Shown here: positions 42,330-52,500 of the stretch, in pieces
Layout: each line of letters begins with the position of its first letter
Numbering within the stretch: position 1 is the stretch's first letter
Origin: Strigamia acuminata
Taxonomy: Eukaryota; Arthropoda; Chilopoda; Geophilomorpha; Linotaeniidae
NCBI GenBank assembly: GCA_949358305.1
Contig: OX442318.1
Span: 3,954,501 to 4,018,500 of the forward strand
Direction of reading: 5' to 3'
DNA: 64,000 bases
The notes under the pieces: model-generated
Seen by the model: only the letters and a program-made list of their open reading frames with translations
Told to the model about the DNA's origin: nothing
The model's database searches: none
Made by a program: the position numbers and the translations under genes

Positions 42330-42617
42330 TGTGAAAACTGGCGTTATTAGAAAGAGCAAGGTCGCACGAACTCGAGGGGAAAAGCACGACGCAGCACAGA
42401 GAAGCCAACCTGCAGGAGGTGTTTTTGAGTGATGTTGGATGACGCGTGACCGGAAGTGCCGTAAAAGTGTCATAAATTGTTTTGTTTCACCTTTTGTTCC
42501 CCTGATTTTGTATTTGCGACCCCCAGAATTTACAATAAATCCTGTTCTTACTTCAAAAAGACATGCTTTTATTCTCTCATCATCAAAACCTAGAAAATCA
42601 GTAATTACAGTTAGTTT
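42330..42617 (+). repeat. BEL-like solo LTR, split by the gypsy element
   Basis: It starts TGTGAAAACTGG and keeps the layout of the BEL LTR at 21183: GTCGCAC, GGAGGTGTTTT, a GACGCG...CCGGAA block, AGTGTCATAA, TTTTGTATTT and AATAAATC. It has diverged strongly. The end is missing here, and bases resembling it (TTTTCATTCAAAA) occur at 61406 after the gypsy element. Gypsy therefore inserted near the 3' end of an older solo LTR. Confidence 0.65.
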
Positions 42618-43434
42618 TGTGGTGACCCCGCGGGTGGTCGTCCCTCCAGTGGACGCCATCCGCATGAGTCACTAGGAAAGGTCAGTTCCCTCGCGTTGGC
42701 TCCGCCTTCCCCCCCTGGGAAGCGCGTGCCCCGAGGGGGTGAGGTGATGCGTGGACGGCCCCCATTGGCCGAGCCAGGCCCCTCACCCTGGCCTATATCA
42801 GGTAGAGTTTCGCGCCCTAAAAACAGAACTTACACAAACGACACCAAGAACACAGCAACTACCTCACCGTCAGGCCAACTCCACCAAAAGTTAGGATTGA
42901 TCGAGGACCGCTGATTCCAGTGCAACTGTAACTCTCACGAATTTACACTGTGTGTTATTTCCCCGCGAAAGCAGGAAAATAACCCTTGTGGATTCACACG
43001 AAATAATCGACCCACGATTATTTCCATTGCGAAGTGTCCGAGTGCCCTGTAAGAAACTCCCCGTTTCTGGACGGAGCCTTGCGACGCTAAAAACCAACCC
43101 TAGACAACAGGCACGGATAGAAGACTCGAAAGAGCATTCCACCGCGTCCGTGAACGACGAATCCGTGACAAATTAACGACAACTCGAGACGCCGCCTTTG
43201 TTCCGCCGACCACGCGGAACCGACGACGCCATCTTGGGAAATCCTTTGTTCGACTCTGACCAAGTCACTCTAGTTTTATACTGAGTGTATTTCAAGGCTT
43301 ACGCCTATTGAATAAACCTATTTGTTCATTTCAATATACTTAGTATTCATTTGGGTAATTTACATATTTAGTAGAATCACAGGTAAAGTAATACACGTTA
43401 GCTCATTAAACCTATCACCAGGTAGGACGCGACA
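42618..43434 (+). repeat. gypsy element 1 5' LTR
   Basis: 817 bp from TGTGGTGACCCCGCGG to GGACGCGACA. A TATA-like CCTATATCAGG lies near 42792 and an AATAAA near 43310. It is matched by 60587-61404. Confidence 0.93.
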
Positions 43435-43436
43435 CG

Positions 43437-43454
43437 TGGGGGCCCGTCCGGGAT
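43437..43454 (+). other. Primer binding site, tRNA-Pro
   Basis: TGGGGGCCCGTCCGGGAT, two bases after the LTR, differs by one base from the tRNA-Pro primer site TGGGGGCTCGTCCGGGAT known from gammaretroviruses. Confidence 0.85.
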
Positions 43455-43529
43455 TTAGAAATAAATCTCAACTGAACTTGTGATCTCTCATTTAATATAA
43501 TAACCCAAATTGAAGAATTACTCAAAGAA

Positions 43530-46500
43530 ATGTCAGACCAAGATGAACAATCCGCGTCTGATAACGAGCGACCTACGCTCGAAAAGGGAAAACGGACCTC
43601 CGACTATAACTTAAGGTCGGGCGGCCCGGTTCCCGAACAATCCGCGAAGGCGAAAGCCTGAGCAAATCGGAGGAAAGCAAAGGCGCAGAAAGAGGAAGCA
43701 GCTGCTTCGCTTGAGGCCCTAACCGAGCCCGAGCGAGAGCCGCTCTCCTCAAATATGCCCTTTGTCGAAGATACCGATACGGAAGTCCTAGAAAATCAAG
43801 AAGAAATTCGCGATACAACAACAGGACGAGTGCCGATACTGGTAGCCGAGGAGAAGACGGAAACTCCGAGGCGAACAACCACAGTCGACAGCAACCCATC
43901 ACCAGCACAAAGCCACCATTCGGCCCCCTTAAATGAAACTCCGGCGAGAAACACGAGCGGGACCCCGATGGCCTCCCGTGCCTCGGCGAGACCTGCCCCT
44001 GTTTTCCCCGAGGTAGCCCATTTAATTCACCTATCACAACAAGCGGCCCGACTGAAAGCAGTAACCGATATTCCGCCGGGAACGTCAGTTTGGGACTCGA
44101 TTACTATACTCACTAAAGCGATTTGCGCAGCACAGGCCCCGACGCCGGTCGCAAGACCAGCGGCGGAGACGCCTGTAGCACAAGAAACGCCGAGTGACGT
44201 AGGCAACTTCGTGCCCGATCCTCACAAAGCCCTTCACGAATCTCGGGAGAAAGCCCGAGAAGAATCGAGGCAGGAAACGATAAATCGTCAGCGTAGAGTG
44301 AGCGCTGAGAGGAGAGAACTTTGGAACGAGGAAGAGGAACGACTACAGCGGGAAAAAAGGACCACGGAGAGAACGGAAGAAATGGTGCAAGAAATAAGGG
44401 AAGAGCAGGAAGCAAAAATACGAAGAGAATGGAATAATACAGTAGAAGGAAGGCACAGAGAAGCCCAAGACTACGAAGACCAATTCCGAGCCCTCCTGGC
44501 CCAACGAAAAGCCGAGAAATTGCAGAAACTGAGAGAAGAAGCTCAGCGGCAACACCAGAAGTGGGAAGAACAGTACCACGAAAGGATGAAAGCCGCAAGA
44601 GCAAGGAGAGAAAAGGAGCAATTTCGTGAAGAACAAGAAGAATGGGAGCGGTACAGATGGACTGACGAGTACCAAGCTAAGAAAAAAGAAATAATTGACG
44701 AGCAAAAACGATGGGAAGCCGAAAATTGGGAAAAGGAAACAGAGAAATTCCAAAGAGAGTACGGACAGGACGTTTCGGAGAGAAAGAAAAAAGAGGATCC
44801 GAAAGCGGACAAAGAGCCCACCAGCGGTTCAAACGCCGAAACAAAAAAGAGGAAGTCACAGGAAGACGACCAACCGGATAGAAAATCCAGAAACCGTAAC
44901 CCCTCGAAACGATCCGAAAGAAGCGCCGCAATCGACGCGTTACTTAACAAGAAGAACGCGAATAAGGACCGCGAGCGCCCAGAAAGCGAAGAGAATAAAT
45001 GGCATTCTTTTTACGGGAGCAGCGACGAAAAGGAGCCGCCGCCCTCCGGAGGCTCGAAGAAATCACGGGATGGCGAAGAAGTCCCCCCGAAGGGGCCAAG
45101 AGACCACCCACAAGGCAACCCTTCCGACCCCTCTGATTCATCGGACGACGACGACCAAAGTCGACCGTCATCCGGATCGCACCGAGAGAGCCGCGGCAGC
45201 AACCAGCACCATTCGGACCGACCGAATGCCTCCAACCGATCTTCGCACAGCTCTCGCCCTTCCATACCGGAGGGGAATTTCCAGGACTCTGCCGGCCGAC
45301 AGTATACCATGGCTGAGCTGGGACGTGCCTTACTGAACTCTTTCCGAAAGGAAGGGATCGACTTAGGCCACCCAGGCGACGAACATAATCGCGCCGGTGA
45401 AAGGGTCAAACGCAAATATGGCGTACGTAACGAACCCGCTGCCGAAGCCACGGGTAATATCCGATGGCAACACTACGTGCAGACGCGATTCGACGGTTCG
45501 TGGAAAGCGGGAGACCGCTTCCTCGACGAAGTAATGAGAATTAAGAAAGCTACAAAGGCGACCGTCGCCGATATGCTTACACACGGTCTAGTGGAACTAA
45601 CCACTGGATCAGCCCGCGAGTGGTACCAAGGGCTGAAAAATCCGACCTGGGACGACTTTCTCGTCCGTTTCGACCTTCGATACGGCGAGACACCCGACGA
45701 GATCAGCAACAAATTGCGTGGCCTCCGTCAAGCCCCAGGTGAAACACTCGCCGACTACGACGCTCGAGCAAAATTACTCTTCGCCCGAGCACCGTACGAA
45801 ATTAACCCTGCCGGGTTTATGATGATTTTCTATGGGGGATTGTCAGCACATTCACAACGAATATTGCTGGACATGCGTGCTCCCCGCACTGGCAACTATC
45901 GGGATGTCAGTAATTATCTCCTAACCAATACGCTGGAGATAGAACAAAGATACTACGCCTCACTGCCACCCGAAGAGGCGGAAGCCCACGAAAAGCGACT
46001 GATAACCAGCGCCGAACGCCACAAAGCTTCCGAGAAACTAATGAGACCGAGCGAATACCTCAGCGGCATAATGAGCCTCACTGAGGCGTCTTCGGGACGG
46101 ACGTTGACACCAAAAACCGGTATAACGCTCCCAAGCAACCCGATTGCTGCCCCAAAGAAAGCTCCGACGACTACGGCGATGCAGGTGACCTCGACTGACT
46201 TAGCCACCTCGGCAAAAGCAGAAGAAGCGTCACCTCCCGCGGCGGTCGCCGAGCCGACAGAGGAATCAAGCGATGAAGACGACCTGCACGAACACCTCGA
46301 AAACTTATCGACGGGGTGCGACGACCAAGGCCCGTATCTTCATCACGCGCACCGAGCGCTAGCCATCACCCAATTCAGAGCACACGCCCGAGCCACCAAG
46401 GAAAAAGGGGCGCCGGGCCTAAAAAGACGGTTCCCAACAGCATTCGTCCCGAAAAAACCGGGTTTCACACCCACGGGCGACAAAAGCAACATCAAATGCT

Positions 46501-46649
46501 ACAGCTGTGGGGAATACGGCCATTATTCCGACAAATGCGAAAAAACGGCCAAAATCACTAGTGAAACGCAGACTATGATGAAGATGATGGCCGAGTTAAA
46601 TATCGCCCTGGCAAAAAACTGCCAAGCGCAGGCGTCGTCGAAGAAATAG
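43530..46649 (+). pseudogene. gypsy element 1 Gag, with an early stop codon
   Basis: The first ATG of the frame is at 43530. A TGA at 43659-43661 stops it after 43 codons, and the same frame is then open from 43662 to 46649, including an ATG at 43755 that could give 964 aa. The protein has a charged, Glu/Arg-rich probable coiled coil (about residues 130-330 of the 43755 frame) and a low-complexity basic/acidic region. A retrotransposon gag domain follows (WQHYVQTRFDGSW to YYASLPPEE, about 560-730), and near the C-terminus a CCHC knuckle, CYSCGEYGHYSDKC. Gag forms the particle and binds RNA. It is unusually long for gypsy Gag. The early stop is probably a recent mutation because the reading before it is gag-like. 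Confidence 0.85.
46613..46619 (+). promoter_or_regulatory. -1 ribosomal frameshift heptamer A AAA AAC
   Basis: AAAAAAC lies in the correct phase of the gag frame (A at 46613, AAA 46614-46616, AAC 46617-46619), 28 bases before the gag stop TAG (46647-46649). After a -1 slip the ribosome enters the pol frame, which is open through 47803. This is the classic X XXY YYZ retroviral signal. Confidence 0.8.
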
Positions 46650-48478
46650 AATCGACTTCGTCTGCGAAAGCCGAGGAAATAACAAAGAAGAAGAAATTCC
46701 ATACTGGACCTGCCGGTCACGCCATACTTGATGCCCAAATCAAGGACCGAGCCCAGCCCGCACCAGAGAAGGAAGAAAAAGTGACGCTGAGAGGCATGCA
46801 AGTGAGGACGGAGAGCAAGACAGACGGCAATTGGGCCGAACTCCCGTTTGACCTAGACGTCGTACCGCAAAAATTGCGAGTATTTCACTGCAATGTCTCG
46901 AAGTCACATTGCGAGACGCTCTGCATGTTGCCAGTGACGATTGAAAACCAAAAGTTACTGGGACTATTAGATTCCGGAGCGGATCGTTTCTTCATATCCG
47001 AAGATCTAGTCGAGAGCCTAGACATCGAAGATAAAATGATGAAAGTGAACGAGAATGTGGAATTACTCACGGCTAATGGCTATGTAAAGCCAAGAGGCGT
47101 AATAAAAATCACCATCGATTGGAGGGGAGGGAACCTATCCCACCCCTTCCTGGTGCTGCCATCCCACGACAAAGTGTTCCTCCTCGGAATAGACATCATG
47201 GCTAAACTAAAAATACAGCCAAATCCGATAACAAGATCGTGGAATTGGATAAGCCCCGAAGGTGAAAGGCCCGTTCCAGTAGTACCCCAAAAATTACTGG
47301 ACGAGGCCCAAGATAAGGAGGACTACGAGAGAGGACTGCGAAAATTCGTACAGGACTACGATTTCGTAGCCTTCGCCCTGGAATTGCAAAGAAGCAACAT
47401 GGTGGACACATTGGTAGAGGAAGCCGCTCTACAAGTCAACGAAGCATCGTTATTACGACGAGTACTCCGCAAACACGAGAGAATCCTCACCAAAACGCCC
47501 GGAAGGACGACCGAAGCCGTACACGAGATCGTACTGACGACGGACAAACCGATTCGCGTGCCATACAAGGGGATGAATCCCCAAAAACGGGACATAGTGA
47601 CCCAGATGTGTCAAGACATGCTCGATAAGGGCATCGTCACAGAAGCATTGGGCGAATACCGCGATGAGGATCGTCCTGGTAATGCGACCCGGCTCCGAGC
47701 CTCGCTTGTGTATCGACTACCGCCCGCTCAATGCGATAACGGTGATAGACCCGATACAGATGCCCTCCATCGAAGCAATTCTCCGAGAGCTGGCTCCATT
47801 TAATTGGGTGACCACCATGGACTTGTCAAAAGGGTACTGGCAGGTCGAACTCCGACCCGAAGATAAACTAAAGACCGCGTTTTACTCGCCTATAGGGCGA
47901 CTGATGTTCAACGTGATGCCATTCGGACTAGTGAACGCACCAAGCACGTTCCAAAAGTTAATCGAGAGCGTCCTCGGGGATATGCTACACGACTTCGTGT
48001 GGGCGTACCTCGACGACATCATTATCGCGTCAGATACTTTCGAGGAGCACGTGGGACACATCGACAGAGTGGTCTCCCGTTTAGCCAAAGCTGGACTCCA
48101 TGTCCACCCCGGAAAGAGCAAGTTCTGTAGAAAAGAACTTGCCTTCTTAGGCTATCGAATCGGAGTTGAAGGGATCGCCATTGATCCCGAAAAAGTACGA
48201 GCAATAAACGGATTCCCGGCACCCGAAGATATAAAGGGAGTCCAGAGATTCATGGGGATGATTAATTTTTTCGGCAGACTGCTCCCCAATTTGGCAGAAG
48301 TAGCTGCGCCCGTAACGGACCTCCTGCGAACCGACCGCGAGTTCGCATGGACGGCCGAATGCGAGGCCGCCTTCAGCGCCATAAAACAAATGCTGGCCGA
48401 CGTCGACAAAATGCCGTTACCCGATCTAAACCGACCGTTCGTACTGCATACCGACGCCAGCCGAGTTGGCTTGGGAGC
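46620..48478 (+). pseudogene. gypsy element 1 Pol, 5' part (protease, RT), frameshifted and interrupted
   Basis: The frame starts by overlap with gag. The protease carries LLDSGADRFF (near 46970) and is followed by the RT. Between about 47655 and 47664 the frame changes by one base. The RT continues in the frame of the ATG at 47664 (CIDYRPLNAIT, TMDLSKGYWQ, YLDDIIIAS near 48006, FLGYRIG) up to the start of RNase H (HTDASRVGLGA). There the copia LTR begins at 48479. The frameshift would destroy Pol in this copy even without the insertion. Confidence 0.88.
48474..48478. other. Target-site duplication of the inserted copia, left
   Basis: GGAGC here and at 54398-54402, on either side of the copia LTRs. 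The gypsy frame continues across when one copy is counted. Confidence 0.95.
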
Positions 48479-48797
48479 TGTTAAGATATAATGTATATTG
48501 TTAGGCAATCACTTTTTACAACATGTGTATATATATATCTTTGCGTATTATCATGTAGCTAAGTGTTAGTGTATGTGTTTGGCCAACGCGAGTGATCGCA
48601 ATGTTTGTTTACATACAGTGTCTGTATGCTGCCTACAGGTGGCGCTGATTGCATTGAGGTCATGTGACCAATCAATAAAGATCACTTGATGTTTTGGTTC
48701 TCACCTGTTAACATGATGTCTCTTTCTTTCACCTGATGTGTTTTTCCAATCCACTACATTTGTCACTATTTGCAGAAGTTTGCAACACTATTCAACA
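48479..48797 (+). repeat. copia copy 2 5' LTR
   Basis: 319 bp, TGTTAAGATATA to TATTCAACA, with a TATATATATATC stretch and an AATAAAG near 48676. Confidence 0.95.
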
Positions 48798-48798
48798 A

Positions 48799-48809
48799 GG
48801 TTATGGGCC
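48799..48809 (+). other. copia copy 2 primer site (initiator tRNA-Met, internal)
   Basis: GGTTATGGGCC is complementary to the anticodon arm of initiator tRNA-Met, as in Drosophila copia, where a cleaved half-tRNA is the primer. Confidence 0.75.
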
Positions 48810-49579
48810 ACAAACAACGTGGGAAAAACAGCTAGAGTGTTTGAAAACATTTCAAAGCAACCACAGGTGAAAAAGTGGGCGTTTTCCTCAAAATCCAAGA
48901 TGGCGGCGCCCATGAGGAAAGTCAGCAACCTGTGTTCCAGCCAAGAATCTACGGTTTCACAAGCGATTATTGGTCATCAAGCGACACAGGATCATTAATT
49001 GGGTTCGAACATTATAGAACATTTATTTAATACGTTTATTTTGGCCATTTTCGGACGATTTTCCGAATATCGCGAGGCGCGATACGTAACGTCGACGTGG
49101 CGTTAATTTTCGCCGAGAAAACAACTCGACGACAAATACGCAAGGACGACGACGCTCGACAACCACACGGGAAGTGTGAACGAGCAATAAACGAACGGGA
49201 ATTGCCAAAAACGAGAAAATTCTCGAAGGAACTGAATTTTTCGAGGCGAAAAAGACGGAAAAACGAGGGAAAATCAACAATACGACGTTTTTTTCTCAAC
49301 CACACGTGAAGTGTGACTCAAAGCTGTCAGTACGAAACAAGTGGATAGTCTGCAGCAGGAAGCCAACATATATGAACTCTTTATTTCGTTTATTTCGTTT
49401 TATTTTCGAATATATTGTTGAATACCATTATTAGCTTAGTGTTGTTACTAGGATACACTAACATAGTATTAAGAGCGAACTAACATCGCAACACTGCACC
49501 CAGTTGCGATTACCAGTATTTCAAAGTGTTTTTGAGCAATCTTGTGTGTGTTTTTGGTGTGTTGGACACTAAATTCACA
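48810..49579 (+). promoter_or_regulatory. copia copy 2 leader with repeated motif
   Basis: This untranslated leader contains two copies of AACCACACGNGAAGTGTGA (49161-49179 and 49299-49317), about 140 bp apart. In Drosophila copia the leader carries short enhancer repeats. These could be the equivalent, but that is inference. Confidence 0.55.
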
Positions 49580-52500
49580 ATGGACACGGAAAAACTCGAC
49601 CGGAAGATTACACTTTTGAATAGGACGAACTACGATACGTGGAAACAGCAAATCAAAGTGCTGTTGATGCACCACGGATGTTGGGCCTTCACCGATGGAA
49701 CACAAGAAGCCCTGGCACCGGGAGCGTCTTGGCGAGATCGCTCGGACTTTCAACTGCGAAAGGGGCGAGCTTTCAGCCTAATTTACTACGCCATTGAGGA
49801 GCAATACCACGAATTGCTCAGCGGGACCGAGGACGCGAAAACAGCGTGGGACACGCTTAAGACAAACTTCGAACCGGTCTCGAGGGCGAGGATAATACGT
49901 CTGTTGGACGAATTCTTCAATCTGAAGTATGACCCAGCGACGGAGACGATCGGCGTATTCGCGGCGAAGATACGCAATGCGGCGAAGCGATTAGCCGACG
50001 TCAAACACGACTTGGACAATTTGTATCAGGCTTTCCAGCTCATCCGATACCTGCCACAAGAATACCAGTCAATTGTGCAGAGTATTTATCGATGGGACGA
50101 TAAGGATTTCACACTGGAAAAGGTTGAAGCGGAATTGGTCGCTGAGGAGGGCAGACTCGCGCAACAACGCAGAGATTCGGGCCAAGCGCCAATTACGGAC
50201 GCTTTCAACATGGGAACAAGCGCAAAGAGCAATGATAATTCGTCTAAATCCCAACAACAGCAAGGGAATAGCAGCCAAAACAACCGAGGCGGACAAAGGG
50301 GCGGCAAATCGAATTATCGAGGCGGCAAAAATTCGCGGAATTTCAGAGGAAATGCGACCGGATCATCACCACGGGGGCCGTGTTTTCGGTGCAATCAACC
50401 AGGGCACTGGGCAAGGGATTGCACAGCACAATTACCGTCGAATAACAGCCAGAACACAAATACAGCGGAAGAATTGGACACAAACATGTTCGATGTCGGT
50501 TTTCTCACCGAGTTGAGCGAGGAAGAGATGTTACAGTGCAGCGCAGCCAACAACTGTTGGATCTACGACACTGGGGCCACTGGACATTTTTGTAAAGATA
50601 GGAACCAGTTCTTCAACTTCAAGGAAACCACAGGGACAATAAGTCAAGCGGATAAGAAGACTTTAATTCAGATTCAAGGCGTCGGGGACGTTTGCGTGAT
50701 GTGTTTGGTTGGAAGTGAGACAATTCCAATCACATTGAAGAAAGTTTATTATGCGCCGGACATGCGACGAAATTTGTTGTCGGGACCGTGCATCGACGAA
50801 GCACGATGCAAAGTCGCCGTTGGCTCGGGCTTGGTGAAGATATACGATCCTCAGTGGAAGAGACAGCTGATGGAAGGCGTGAAGAAGGATCGTTTGTACT
50901 ACATCAAGCTAAGCGACCAGAAGCCGGACTTTGAGAAATTACGACAAAAAGCGAATAGCAAAGCGAACGTTGGCGAACAGAAGAAACAAGAGCCAACTAT
51001 TTCAACACAAAGTACAACGAAGAGTGCATCTAATCCTGAGGAAGCAAGACTTTGGCATGAGCGGCTCGGCCATATCTATTTTCCAAGCGTCCAAGCAATG
51101 AGCAAAGGAGGTGCAGTAATTGGGTTGCCAGTTCTGGACGTGCCAATTACACAATGCGACGTTTGCACATTAGCCAAGAAGAAGGCGATTCCTCATAAGT
51201 CGTTGCCAGGGATTAGATCGACAGAGCCACTCCAATTGCTACACATGGATGTATGTGGAGCATTTAGTACACCAACACTCTCGGGAAACATATACTTCTT
51301 AACTATCACGGATGACTTCTCTCGTTATTCGACAGTGTACTTAATGAAGAAGAAGGACGAAGTATTTGACATTTTCCAAAAACACGTGAAACGAATAGAA
51401 CGATTGCTTGGGAAATCGGTTCTCGCAATTCGTACGGATAACGGTATGGAGTTCTGCTCAAACAAGTTTGGAGAGTACCTCCAAGGACTAGGAATCGCTC
51501 ACGAGAGGACTAACGCGTACACTCCAGTCCAAAATGGCGTTTCCGAGAGACTTAACCAGACATTAGCAAATGGAATGCGAGCGCTTGTGTACGATGCCGG
51601 CTTGGAACATCGATTCTGGGGAGAAGCCATCCTGACCTTCAACTATCTCAGGAACAGGATCGCAAAGCTGAATTCGGACAAGACGCCGATGGAATTGTAC
51701 TACGGACGCAAACCATCACTCAGACATTTGAGAAAATTCGGGAGTTTATGCTTTGTGCAGAAAAGAATTCGAGATGGCAAAATCGACAACAAGAGTCTGC
51801 ATGGCATTATGCTCGGGTATTCAAGAATCACGAAAGGATATCGAGTATGGCTGCCGGAGTTTTCCAAAGTAATTGAAACCAACGACGTGAAGTTCGTGGA
51901 GAGCAGGCGCGGTGTTGAAGGCGTGCTGGGCCTACCAGAAAAGTACACGACCTACATCGATAATTTGGACGATAATATGGACAATGACAGTGATCGCCAA
52001 TATTATTCGGATGAAGATGTCAGGCCGCCACTACCCCCGCCAGTTCCAGTTAAGAAGAAGGAAGATCCACAACTGGAATTGCCTCCAGTTAAATTGAAAT
52101 TTAGACTGCCAGATGACAAGTTGCATCATAATTTGCCAGAAGTGAAGTTGCAGGGCACTTTGCCACAACCCGGACAAGGACTTTTGAATCCAGTTCCAAC
52201 CATTCCAGCATTAGTTTGGAAGAAAACAGAGAAAGTCAGACCAACTGGACAGAGAGATATCGAGTACACGATCGAGGGCTACGACAAGCCCAAGTTACGC
52301 TCGATACCCGACGTGAAGCGTTACTGTACTGATCACAATCTTCGCGTACCAGAGCATCTGTTTGAGGACAAAAGAAAGAAAAAGCCCTCAGAATCAAACA
52401 CGACGACAGATAGTCTTGACGTGGACTTTGACGATATCAATATCAACTTCGAAGCCAATCATCTAGAGGTCCACGTACCCGTACGTTATGAGGAGATTGC

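Noticed and set aside
44113-45712. Long minus-strand frames opposite gypsy gag
   Set aside because: They are shadows of a Glu/Arg-rich, G+C-biased coding region. The plus strand has the gag domain and CCHC knuckle.
49526-49579. Earlier non-ATG start for copia Gag-Pol
   Set aside because: The first ATG is at 49580 in a good context. Copy 1 differs in length just upstream, so this part is not under frame constraint.
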